Below are positions 1 through 7,649 of a stretch of DNA of 9,840 nt, piece by piece. The position numbers and the translations under genes are program-made. Every line of letters starts with the position of its first letter. Within the stretch, counting starts at the first letter, position 1. The stretch comes from Bacteroidota bacterium (GTDB taxonomy: Bacteria > Bacteroidota > Bacteroidia > Flavobacteriales_D > JABDKJ01): positions 1-9,840 of the forward strand of contig JAQCAN010000081.1 of the NCBI GenBank assembly GCA_027621335.1, given 5' to 3'. The notes below the pieces were generated by a model. That model was not told the origin of the DNA. It ran no database searches and saw nothing but the letters and a program-made list of their open reading frames with translations.

Positions 1-3000
1 TCTACACCATCGATTGGACCGGACCAGGGGGATTCTCCTCGACCGATCAGGACCTCACAGGACTCCAGGCCGGGACCTACTCCGTCACCGTCACCGATGA
101 CAATGGCTGTGTGCAGACCTTGGACATAGAGGTAGGACAACCAGATGAATTGACGTTGAGCAGTGTGATCACGGATCCTGATTGTGCGGATGACAGCAAT
201 GGGTCCATCGATATCACCGTGCAGGGCGGCACCTTGAACTACTCCTTCGTTTGGAACGGACCACTTGGTTTCATAGGCAATCTTGAAGACCTTAGCAATC
301 TACCTGGAGGGACTTACAACGTGACCGTGACTGATGCCAATGGATGTACGGTCAGTGATAGCTTTGTTTTGACCCAACCTGATGAAATCCTCATCACCTT
401 GGACATCAGCGATCCCAATTGCGGCTTAGCGGACGGAGAAGTGGTAGCGAATGTCACAGGCGGAATTTCAGCAAGTGGATATCAGTATGGCTGGTTCGAC
501 TCTGGAAATACTCTTATCGGTTCCAATGACACTATTACTGGACTAGTTGCGGGAAGCTACTTTCTCACGGTCACTGATGACAACGGATGTAACGCGTTCC
601 AATTCTTTACCTTGAGCGATGCTAATGGATCGGTAACGGCTGCCATCACCAACGTCATCTGTCAGACCGATGCCAATGGGGCCATAAATATCACCGTCAG
701 TGACCTCACTCCACCGCTGAATTTCAGTTGGATAGGGCCCGGTGGCTTCACAAGTTCTTCTGAGGATATCAGCATGTTGATTGCGGGTGATTACACGGTC
801 ACCATTGTCGATGATGTAGGCTGCACTTTAGTGAATAGCTTCATTGTTGGGGCTCCACAGGCCATTTTCATAAACTCCAACGTGAACAATGTATCTTGCC
901 CTGGCGATGCGAACGGAAGCATCGACCTGAGTGTTCAAGGAGGAGTCGGAACATTGAGCTATGCTTGGACTGGGCCGTCCGGATTCACGGCAAGCTCCCA
1001 GGACCTAACAGGCTTGGCTCCAGGTCTCTACACTGTTACAGTTACCGATGCCAACCTATGCCAAGTCATGGAGGATTATGTGGTTGGAAATGGGGCCAAT
1101 TACAGCCTGACTGCTGATATCACTGACATCATATGTGCTGGGGATGGCAATGGGGCCATAGACCTCATCGTCACTCCGGCTATCAGCAATGGAACCTACG
1201 CCTGGACAGGGCCAAATGGATTCAGTTCGACCATGCAGGACATCAATGGATTGGAGCCAGGGACCTACTCCGTGACTTTGACTACTCCAAGTCTGTGTTC
1301 CTTCAATGCGGATTTTATCATCGATTCAGCGACTGAGATAGAGGTGATCTCCACTGTGACCAGTTCCTCCTGCGGACTGAGTATAGGGGCGGTCAGCTTG
1401 AGCGTGACCGGTGGAACAGTGGCTGTAGACTACATATACTCCATCTTCAGCCTGCCTTCCTTGAACGTCATATCGACTAGCAACAGTGCCAGCGGATTGG
1501 ATGGTGGACTATATGGCTATACGGTCTCAGACGACAGTGGCTGTGCAGTGACGGGAGCGTTCACCGTCTCTGACGGTGTAGGTGCCCTGACTGCCGTCAT
1601 CAGTGATGAGACGTGTGAGGATGCCATGGATGGCGCCATTGACATCACTGCTTCAGGGCTGGTGGGGTCCTTGAGCTTTCTATGGTCGGGGCCCAATGGG
1701 TATTCTTCGGCCTCACAGGACCTCACTGGCCTTGCGGCAGGAGTCTATACCGTCAGTGTCACAGATGCAAATGGTTGCGTCATCGGTGACAGCTATGAAG
1801 TACTGCCCACTGAAGGAATCCTGGTCACCGCCACTATTACTGATGTCAGCTGTTTCGGATTTGATGACGGGGCTATTGATCTCAGTTACTCTGGGGGGGT
1901 GGCAGGCTATGATTTTGACTGGTCTGGACCGAATGGATTCTTCTCCTTCAGCGAGGACATCAGTGGACTTGAACCAGGTCTTTATACCGTATCTGTTACT
2001 GATAGCCAGGGGTGCGCAGGTGTCGCTTCATTCGAGGTGGAGGAGCCTTCGCCTATCTCTGTCTCGGCCAATGTGGTTGGAGTCCTGTGCAATGGCGATG
2101 ATTCAGGAACGATAGACATCACGGTCTCAGGTGGCAATGGTGGGTATACCTTCACTTGGACGGGGCCTACTGGATTCAGCAGTGCCTTCGAAGACCTCAA
2201 TGGACTTTTTTCGGGTAACTATACACTCAGCCTCACCGATATCGAAGGATGCACCTTCTCCGGCAATTACAATGTAAATGAGTCCCCAGCAATCGCCATC
2301 ACCTTGGTCGATATCGTGGATGCGAACTGCAATCTGAACAATGGCGCAATAGAGGTGTCGGCCAGTGGAGGAAATCCCAGCTACACCTATGCATGGACCA
2401 ATGCCGGAGGAATAACCGTAGCCAATGGCCCCTTGGCCCAAGACCTCCCCTTCGGGACCTATATAGTCACCGTGACGGACGAAGACCTTTGTCAGGTCAG
2501 TGACAGTTACTCCATCAGCAATGTAGAGGCGGGACTGAGTGCCGTCATCAGTGATGTGAGCTGCAATGGCTTCAGTGATGGGGCCATTGACGTCACCGTC
2601 ACTGGCGCTTTGACTGGGGCAGTGGACACACTATGGACCGGTCCTGCCGGCTTCACAGCAAGCACCGAGGATATCACAGGGCTTATCATCGGGACCTATA
2701 CCCTGACCCTCTCCGATGAGCTTGGTTGCGTGTTCATAGAGGATTATAGCGTGGAACAACCGCTCCTTCTGACCAGTTCGGCCACTACCACCGATCTCTC
2801 CTGCAATGGTGAAGTGGATGGGGCCATAGACCTGAGCACTGGAGGAGGAACAGGCACCATCACAGTGTCTTGGAGCGGCCCAAATGGCTTCACTGCGCTG
2901 ACTGAAGACATCTCCGGACTTGAAGGAGGAAACTATACCGCCACCTTGACCGATGAGAATCTCTGCACCATCAGTTCGGACTATGAAGTACTAGAACCTG

Positions 3001-4913
3001 CCCTCATCACAGCAACAGCTATCATCGTGCCTGTGCTCTGCAATGGAGAATTCACCGGTGCGATAGACCTCAGTCCTTTGGGCGGAATAGGAGTGCGGAC
3101 TTACGCATGGATCGGTCCAGATGGATTTACTGCTATCACACAGGACATTTCCGATTTGGAGGCTGGAAACTATCTGGTGACCATCACAGACGCCAATGGT
3201 TGTGATGAGGACTTCAGTTTCGATGTGCCTGAGAACGATGCCATCGACATCTCCCTAGTCGACCAGGAGGATGCGAATTGCAATCTTCTCAATGGAAGTA
3301 TTGAAGTAAGCGCTTCAGGGGGCGATTCGAATTTGAGCTATCTCTGGACGGATGCTGGAGGGTTGACGGTATCTACCAATGCCATTGCGGAGAACCTGGG
3401 TATCGGAGTGTACACCGTGACCGTGACTGATGGAAATGGTTGCACCTCGGAGACGGACTTTGAAATCCTCAATCAAGAGGTGTCCCTTACAGGTGAAGCC
3501 TTTGACGCTTCCTGTTTCGGTGAGGCCAACGGCTCGGTCTCCATCACCGTCAGCGGACTCCTTGTGGGCGGTGTGGATACCCTATGGATGGGTCCAGGGG
3601 GCTACAGCTCCATCATGGGAGACATCAGCGGCCTTTTGGCCGGAACGTATACCGTTACTATCACCGATGCCGTGGGATGTATCCTGACCGATGACTTCAT
3701 CGTGGAAGAACCCGCCCTCTTGGTCGTTACAACTGCTCCGACCCAGAACCTGTGCAATGGCGACCTTAACGGTAGCATTGATACGGAAATCAGTGGTGGT
3801 ACCTTGGACTACACCTATTCATGGACCGGCCCTGACGGATTCACCTCATCACTGGAGGACCTTATCAATCTGGCAGAGGGGGTATATTCACTCATCGTGA
3901 CAGATGAGAACGACTGTATTGCCACCTCGGATATCATCTTGACCGATCCCGACACCTTGGCCGCTGCGGTCAGTTTGACCGACCCCTCATGTGTCGGTTT
4001 GGACAACGGAAGCATAGACTTGGAGATGACAGGTGGAACAGGCACCCTCGTCTACAACTGGATGGGTCCTGATGGCTTCATCAGCGCTGATGAAGACCTT
4101 ACAGATCTTGCCCCAGGAGAGTACCTGGTAGATGTCCTGGACGAAAATGGATGTCCCTTCGCCATGACCTATACCTTGGATGTGCAGCAGGTCATGGCCA
4201 TCGACTTGGTAGGAACAGACATCAGCTGCAACGACTTGGAGGATGGGACCATCACTCTGGATGTCAGCGGGGGTAACCCTGGCTATGGCTTCGCTTGGAA
4301 TGGCCCTGATGCCTTCAGTTCAGCGTCTGAGGATCTGAGCGATCTTGCCGCTGGTGACTATGCCCTGACCATCACGGATGATCTGGGATGCTCCTTGGAC
4401 ACATTGATAAGCCTGAGCGAACCCACTGCTTTAGAGGTGCTGGACTTGCTCAGTACAGATCTGGATTGCTTTCAAGATGGCTCAGGCTCCATCTCCCTAA
4501 GCACTACTGGCGGAACACCCGGATACACCTGGGAATGGAATGGTCCAAGTGGATTCTTATCTACGCAAGAAGACCTGATTGGATTGGTGGCCGGCACCTA
4601 TGATCTGACCCTCTCCGATGACAATAACTGTCCTCTTGCTCTCAGCGTGACCCTAATGGAGCCCGCTGAATTGACGGTTCAAGCCCAGAGCATTCAAGAG
4701 GCGTTCTGTCAGAACAGCCCCGATGGTTCGATCGATGTGGGCATAAACGGTGGGACTCCTGACTTCGCGGTTTCGTGGAACGGACCTGATGGCTTCACTT
4801 CCAACGACCAGAATCTGCAAGATATTCTTCCTGGAGAGTACACCATCACCATCACAGATGAAAACGACTGTATCACCTCAGCACCCTTTACTGTAGGCTT
4901 TATTCTGGATATC
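1..4913 (+). repeat. 20 complete tandem SprB repeats plus one partial, within the adhesin
   Basis: Repeat units in translation begin at nucleotides 153, 390, 633, 867, 1104, 1341, 1587, 1821, 2058, 2295, 2535, 2772, 3009, 3246, 3486, 3723, 3960, 4197, 4434 and 4674; the last ends at 4913. Bases 1-152 hold the tail of an earlier unit. Lengths are 78-82 codons, most often 79 (237 bp). Each unit has a Cys near residue 11 and another near residue 65, and most carry W-x-GP-x-GF between them. Units differ widely at the DNA level, so this is an old, diversified array rather than a fresh duplication or an assembly artefact. In SprB-type proteins such arrays are thought to form an extended stalk of beta-sandwich modules; that role is inferred here. 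Confidence 0.93.
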
Positions 4914-5657
4914 ATGGCTGATGCCGGGACTTATCCTCCAATCTGCAACGGAGAGGCCATTGATCTAGATGGATCAGGTAGCTCGGAAGGTGTGGACTAT
5001 TCTTGGTCCTTGGTGAACGGAACGCCCTTCTCCAACCAAGTGAGCACCACATTCCAGGCAACTACCGAATCGGATCTTATCGTTCTCACTGTGAGCAATG
5101 GGGCCTGCATCGACCGAGACACGCTGATACTTGATATCCTTTTACTTCCAATGCCGGATGCGGGCGAGGACATCACCAGCTTCGTCAATGAAGCAGTAGT
5201 CCTCGGTGGAGACCCAACGTGGGGCGATGCCTCGTCTTTCAGCTGGTTCCCCCCTCAGAATCTTGATAATCCATCAAGCCCAAACCCCATCTATATCAAC
5301 CAAGGAACGACCACCTTCATCGTTACTGTGATTGACAATAATGGCTGTATCGCTACGGATGAGATCATCGTCACACTGGATCCTACGATAGAAGTGCCTG
5401 ATGGCTTCACGCCCAATGGTGATGCCTATAATAATGGCTGGGAACTGGCCAACGTAGGGCTATTCCCTGGTATGGTCGTCCAAGTATTCAACCGTTGGGG
5501 TGACGAACTATTCCAGTCTCCTCCGGGATATCCAGAACCATGGGATGGAGAATATGATGGTAGCCCTCTGCCAGTGGGCACGTACTACTATGTGATAGAA
5601 TTGAATGATCCGCTGTTCCCTGATCCAATCACGGGGCCATTAACCATTTTCAGATGA
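1..5657 (+). CDS. SprB-repeat giant surface adhesin with type B T9SS sorting domain (5'-truncated by window)
   Basis: This is the C-terminal 1884 residues of a large secreted surface protein of the SprB/gliding-adhesin type. The frame is open at base 1 and the first codons already encode the end of a repeat, so the GTG at 111 is not the start; the true start lies upstream. From about 1 to 4913 there are SprB repeats of about 79 residues with the pattern C-x-G...G-(A/S)-I-D...GG...Y-x-W-x-GP-x-GF...D-(L/I)-x-x-L-x-x-G-x-Y-x-V-T-V-T-D-x-x-G-C. Two PKD/Ig-like modules follow (about 4914-5160 and 5155-5393; the second ends VTVIDNNGC), then a CHU_C-like domain (5394-5654). Known for the family: such proteins cross the outer membrane by the T9SS and serve as mobile or static adhesins. 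Inferred: surface attachment or gliding; the ligand is unknown. It overlaps the downstream PorP/SprF gene by four bases. Because the 5' end is missing, total size and signal peptide cannot be judged. Confidence 0.92.
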   Translation, partial: YTIDWTGPGGFSSTDQDLTGLQAGTYSVTVTDDNGCVQTLDIEVGQPDELTLSSVITDPDCADDSNGSIDITVQGGTLNYSFVWNGPLGFIGNLEDLSNLPGGTYNVTVTDANGCTVSDSFVLTQPDEILITLDISDPNCGLADGEVVANVTGGISASGYQYGWFDSGNTLIGSNDTITGLVAGSYFLTVTDDNGCNAFQFFTLSDANGSVTAAITNVICQTDANGAINITVSDLTPPLNFSWIGPGGFTSSSEDISMLIAGDYTVTIVDDVGCTLVNSFIVGAPQAIFINSNVNNVSCPGDANGSIDLSVQGGVGTLSYAWTGPSGFTASSQDLTGLAPGLYTVTVTDANLCQVMEDYVVGNGANYSLTADITDIICAGDGNGAIDLIVTPAISNGTYAWTGPNGFSSTMQDINGLEPGTYSVTLTTPSLCSFNADFIIDSATEIEVISTVTSSSCGLSIGAVSLSVTGGTVAVDYIYSIFSLPSLNVISTSNSASGLDGGLYGYTVSDDSGCAVTGAFTVSDGVGALTAVISDETCEDAMDGAIDITASGLVGSLSFLWSGPNGYSSASQDLTGLAAGVYTVSVTDANGCVIGDSYEVLPTEGILVTATITDVSCFGFDDGAIDLSYSGGVAGYDFDWSGPNGFFSFSEDISGLEPGLYTVSVTDSQGCAGVASFEVEEPSPISVSANVVGVLCNGDDSGTIDITVSGGNGGYTFTWTGPTGFSSAFEDLNGLFSGNYTLSLTDIEGCTFSGNYNVNESPAIAITLVDIVDANCNLNNGAIEVSASGGNPSYTYAWTNAGGITVANGPLAQDLPFGTYIVTVTDEDLCQVSDSYSISNVEAGLSAVISDVSCNGFSDGAIDVTVTGALTGAVDTLWTGPAGFTASTEDITGLIIGTYTLTLSDELGCVFIEDYSVEQPLLLTSSATTTDLSCNGEVDGAIDLSTGGGTGTITVSWSGPNGFTALTEDISGLEGGNYTATLTDENLCTISSDYEVLEPALITATAIIVPVLCNGEFTGAIDLSPLGGIGVRTYAWIGPDGFTAITQDISDLEAGNYLVTITDANGCDEDFSFDVPENDAIDISLVDQEDANCNLLNGSIEVSASGGDSNLSYLWTDAGGLTVSTNAIAENLGIGVYTVTVTDGNGCTSETDFEILNQEVSLTGEAFDASCFGEANGSVSITVSGLLVGGVDTLWMGPGGYSSIMGDISGLLAGTYTVTITDAVGCILTDDFIVEEPALLVVTTAPTQNLCNGDLNGSIDTEISGGTLDYTYSWTGPDGFTSSLEDLINLAEGVYSLIVTDENDCIATSDIILTDPDTLAAAVSLTDPSCVGLDNGSIDLEMTGGTGTLVYNWMGPDGFISADEDLTDLAPGEYLVDVLDENGCPFAMTYTLDVQQVMAIDLVGTDISCNDLEDGTITLDVSGGNPGYGFAWNGPDAFSSASEDLSDLAAGDYALTITDDLGCSLDTLISLSEPTALEVLDLLSTDLDCFQDGSGSISLSTTGGTPGYTWEWNGPSGFLSTQEDLIGLVAGTYDLTLSDDNNCPLALSVTLMEPAELTVQAQSIQEAFCQNSPDGSIDVGINGGTPDFAVSWNGPDGFTSNDQNLQDILPGEYTITITDENDCITSAPFTVGFILDIMADAGTYPPICNGEAIDLDGSGSSEGVDYSWSLVNGTPFSNQVSTTFQATTESDLIVLTVSNGACIDRDTLILDILLLPMPDAGEDITSFVNEAVVLGGDPTWGDASSFSWFPPQNLDNPSSPNPIYINQGTTTFIVTVIDNNGCIATDEIIVTLDPTIEVPDGFTPNGDAYNNGWELANVGLFPGMVVQVFNRWGDELFQSPPGYPEPWDGEYDGSPLPVGTYYYVIELNDPLFPDPITGPLTIFR
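390..4196 (+). repeat. Four higher-order blocks, each of four SprB repeats (about 951 bp)
   Basis: Blocks run 390-1340 (951 bp), 1341-2294 (954 bp), 2295-3245 (951 bp) and 3246-4196 (951 bp). The first unit of every block (at 390, 1341, 2295, 3246) is divergent: it lacks W-x-GP-x-GF, starts its cysteine motif with CGL or CNL instead of C-x-G, is 80-82 residues long, and ends in a linker such as SDANGS, SDGVGA, SNVEAG or NQEVS rather than the usual EP-A/L-L/I type. The second unit (633, 1587, 2535, 3486) lacks the GG pair, with SG(A/L)L..G and LW-x-GP in three of the four. The third and fourth units are canonical, although the fourth unit of the first block also lacks the GG pair. The units at 4197, 4434 and 4674 do not continue the pattern. 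What the longer period does is unknown; block-wise duplication of an ancestral four-repeat segment is the simplest explanation. Confidence 0.8.
5394..5654 (+). other. Type B T9SS C-terminal sorting domain (gliding-motility-associated, CHU_C-like)
   Basis: The last 87 residues begin VPDGFTPNGDAYNN, contain FNRWGDELF, PWDGEYDG and LPVGTYYYVIELND, and end TIFR. These match the hallmark FTPNGDG-x-ND, NRWG, WDG and GTYYY motifs of the gliding-motility-associated C-terminal domain. In known T9SS substrates this class directs export and, unlike type A tails, works together with a dedicated SprF-like partner, which is encoded immediately downstream here. Confidence 0.92.
5654..5657 (+). promoter_or_regulatory. 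ATGA stop/start overlap coupling adhesin and PorP/SprF translation
   Basis: The adhesin stop TGA (5655-5657) overlaps the ATG (5654-5656) of the next gene. A second in-frame ATG follows at once (5657-5659), so the exact initiator is uncertain by one codon. No Shine-Dalgarno-like purine run is seen just upstream (the sequence there is AT-rich, ACCATTTTC), which fits initiation by terminating ribosomes. Coupling is inferred from geometry only. Confidence 0.7.
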
Positions 5658-6556
5658 TGAGAATACCAATCCTATTCCTCAGCATGCTCCTAAGCAGCAT
5701 GGTCATGGCGCAGCAAGAAGCTCAGTACTCCCTGTTCTTCATGAATGACTATGTCATCAATCCCGCCACAGCAGGAATACGCGAGCAGCTGGAGCTACGC
5801 TCGGTGAACCGATACCAATGGGAGGGCATCACTGATGCGCCTAGGACCTATAGCTTGAGCTTAACGGCTCCTCTGGCGGAAGGCAACATGGGAATCGGCA
5901 TGTCCTTATTCACTGATATCCTTGGCCCTACAAGACGTATTGGAATCCAAGGGTCCTATGCCTACAGGATTCCCTTGAACAGCACAACGACCTTGGGCTT
6001 TGGCATCTCTGTCGGGATGTTGGAATACACTATCGATGCGGATAAGATCCAATTGGCACGGGCTGATGACCCTGCCCTTGGAAATTTCACGCGATCCACT
6101 AAGGTCGTAGATGCCAAGTTCGGCCTGCTCATCAGAGGAAGCAATTATTACGCAGGGCTCTCCATTCCTCAGATGAGCCAAAGCAACTTGGACATCTATA
6201 ACTCCGCCAGTGCCGGGTCCAGTGCTCTAGTAAGCCACTTCCTGTTGGCAGGAGGGTATGAATATGACCTGAATGAGGATTTCACTTTGGAGCCCAATCT
6301 CTTGTTCAAGTTCGTGAGTCCTGTTCCCTTGAAAGTCGATGCGACCATCAGGGCAATGTACAGGGACATGGTCTGGCTAGGAGGTGGATTCAGGAACAAT
6401 GATGCCTTCACGGCCATGGTAGGGGTGAAATGGAATAATAAGATCCATATCGCCTATGCGCATGATTTCACGACCACGGACCTTTCAGGCTATACGAATG
6501 GGACCCATGAGATCATGCTGGGGATAGACTTGCCTGATCCGAGGGCCGCCAATTGA
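5654..6556 (+). CDS. PorP/SprF-family type IX secretion outer-membrane protein
   Basis: A 300-residue protein with an N-terminal signal peptide (MMR, a hydrophobic stretch to about residue 19, likely cut after MAQ). The mature N-terminus EAQYSLFFMNDYVINPATAG, followed by NRYQWEGI and APRTYSLS, is the classical opening of PorP/SprF proteins (P-x-x-S-x-Y-x-x-N-x-x-x-x-NPA-x-AG, then R-x-QW, then P-x-T). The rest alternates amphipathic strands and turns typical of an outer-membrane beta barrel (for example TTTLGFGISVGM, LVSHFLLAGGYEYDL, DMVWLGGGFRNND, IHIAYAHDF), and length is normal for the family. Known: SprF is needed for secretion of SprB in Flavobacterium johnsoniae, and PorP is part of the Porphyromonas T9SS. 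Inferred: this copy is the dedicated partner of the adjacent adhesin rather than the core PorP, because it lies next to a type B cargo and not among porKLMN-like genes. Confidence 0.92.
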   Translation: MMRIPILFLSMLLSSMVMAQQEAQYSLFFMNDYVINPATAGIREQLELRSVNRYQWEGITDAPRTYSLSLTAPLAEGNMGIGMSLFTDILGPTRRIGIQGSYAYRIPLNSTTTLGFGISVGMLEYTIDADKIQLARADDPALGNFTRSTKVVDAKFGLLIRGSNYYAGLSIPQMSQSNLDIYNSASAGSSALVSHFLLAGGYEYDLNEDFTLEPNLLFKFVSPVPLKVDATIRAMYRDMVWLGGGFRNNDAFTAMVGVKWNNKIHIAYAHDFTTTDLSGYTNGTHEIMLGIDLPDPRAAN

Positions 6557-6574
6557 CTACTCCTTCAATAAGGT

Positions 6575-7492
6575 TCATGGGGCTCTTTGAATGGGTTTAT
6601 AGCTCACCAACCAGACCCCCACAAAGATCAAAAGCGTTGCCCCTAACATACCCCAACTGAAGTGGGGTCTCACATTGCTATAGGTTCCCAAGCTGTAGAA
6701 AAACCAACTGAAGATGGCGGCCACAATAGGCTGCATGTAGATAAATGAACTCACCACGCTGGTATTCACATACCGCAAAGCAAAGAGGTTCAGGAGGTAC
6801 ACCAAGAAAGTGGAGAAGAGGACGATGTAACCCAGACCGATAAAATCCTTTTGGACCAGCTGGGCCCATTCCACAGCTTGGAACTGAGCCCATCCGAAAG
6901 GAATCACATAGAACATCCCAAAGAGGAAGACCCAAGCAATAACGGTTAGGGGGCGGTATTTACTCATCAAGGGTTTCACCAGAACGAGGTAGATGGCATA
7001 AGAGAGTGAATTGACCAGGATGAACAGGTCTCCCTTGACCGAGCTACCGGAATCCACATTCTGTGCTCCCAGATAAATGAGCGCCACAGCCCCCATGAAA
7101 CCAAGTGCCACTCCTAACGCCTTACGGCTGGTGATACGCTCCTTGAGGACGATGGCTGCAATCACCAAGACCAAGATGGGGTTCGTGGTGATGATGATGG
7201 AACTGTTCATGGCGCTGGTGAGGTTCAAGCCATTGAAGAACATGAGCTGATTCACTGCCACTCCGAAAACTCCAGCCACTGCTAAACGAAGAATATCCTT
7301 GCGTTCAGGTAACTCCCATCGAAATAAAAGGATGATCCAGAATAAGGAAGTAGCTCCTAGAGCCCTTAACATAATGAAGCCACTGGGTCCGATCACTCCA
7401 GGCATGATGCCTTTTGCCACGACATAACTCGCTCCGTAGATGAGGTTCACTGCCAGTAAAGCGAGGTAGGGAGATACAGTTTGGAATTTCAA
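6575..7492 (-). CDS. EamA/DMT-superfamily transporter (RhaT/YdcZ-like permease)
   Basis: A 305-residue integral inner-membrane protein with about ten hydrophobic helices in two homologous halves of five, the architecture of the drug/metabolite transporter superfamily. Approximate helices: 8-27, 34-57, 69-88, 95-114, 124-142, 152-171, 183-203, 218-238, 245-266 and 280-297. The first half shows typical EamA signatures: NLIYGASYVVAKG near the start, MLRALGA at the second helix, NSSIIITTNPILVLVIAA then LKERIT, and GVALGFMGAVAL. The second half has the matching SSFIYMQPIVAAIFSWFF and GATLLIFVGVWLV but not the usual L-x-E after the fourth helix. The substrate cannot be told from sequence. The start is a TTG: an in-frame TGA lies about 40 bases upstream with no ATG or GTG between, and the next ATG would delete the first helix. 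It converges on the PorP/SprF gene with only 18 bases between stops. Confidence 0.9.
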   Translation of the reverse strand: MKFQTVSPYLALLAVNLIYGASYVVAKGIMPGVIGPSGFIMLRALGATSLFWIILLFRWELPERKDILRLAVAGVFGVAVNQLMFFNGLNLTSAMNSSIIITTNPILVLVIAAIVLKERITSRKALGVALGFMGAVALIYLGAQNVDSGSSVKGDLFILVNSLSYAIYLVLVKPLMSKYRPLTVIAWVFLFGMFYVIPFGWAQFQAVEWAQLVQKDFIGLGYIVLFSTFLVYLLNLFALRYVNTSVVSSFIYMQPIVAAIFSWFFYSLGTYSNVRPHFSWGMLGATLLIFVGVWLVSYKPIQRAP

Positions 7493-7649
7493 TGGCAGCT
7501 GGAATAACGCGTCAATTAGGTTTTGTGTTCATCATTGAAATCTGAACAAAGCTCGAATCAAATGCCTCTTTGAGAATTCAATTCCATCTTTCGCACCACT
7601 TCTGGCAGCACAAGAATGCATAAACAATTTGCGAAGCTATGGTCTTTTC
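7493..7649. other. 157-bp intergenic spacer upstream of the permease gene
   Basis: This stretch lies between the CotH-family stop and the TTG start of the permease, both on the minus strand. I see no convincing gene, Bacteroidota-type promoter (TTG...TAnnTTTG) or strong hairpin with a T-run. The nearest things are GAGCTTTG on the minus strand (one mismatch to TAnnTTTG, no matching upstream element) and a six-base inverted repeat TTCGCA/TGCGAA with a loop of about 35 bases, too loose to call a terminator. Confidence 0.6.

Noticed and set aside
111..113. GTG at 111 as start of the adhesin gene
   Set aside because: Codons 3-110 are in the same frame and encode the end of another SprB repeat (GPGGFSSTDQDLTGL...SVTVTDDNGC), so the gene continues beyond the left edge.
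1..4913. CRISPR array or satellite DNA
   Set aside because: The repetition is in protein sequence of about 79 residues with variable DNA; there are no short identical repeats with spacers.
896..5188. Many 60-140 residue open frames inside the adhesin on both strands
   Set aside because: They recur in the same relative positions because the repeat DNA recurs, show Ser/Pro/Arg/Trp-rich shadow composition, and match no family motif.
6557..6574. Bidirectional terminator between the convergent PorP/SprF and permease genes
   Set aside because: The 18-bp gap and its flanks show no clear inverted repeat with a T-run on either strand.
7493..7649. Bacteroidota promoter for the permease gene
   Set aside because: The best minus-strand match to TAnnTTTG is GAGCTTTG, without a properly spaced upstream TTG element, so it is not called.
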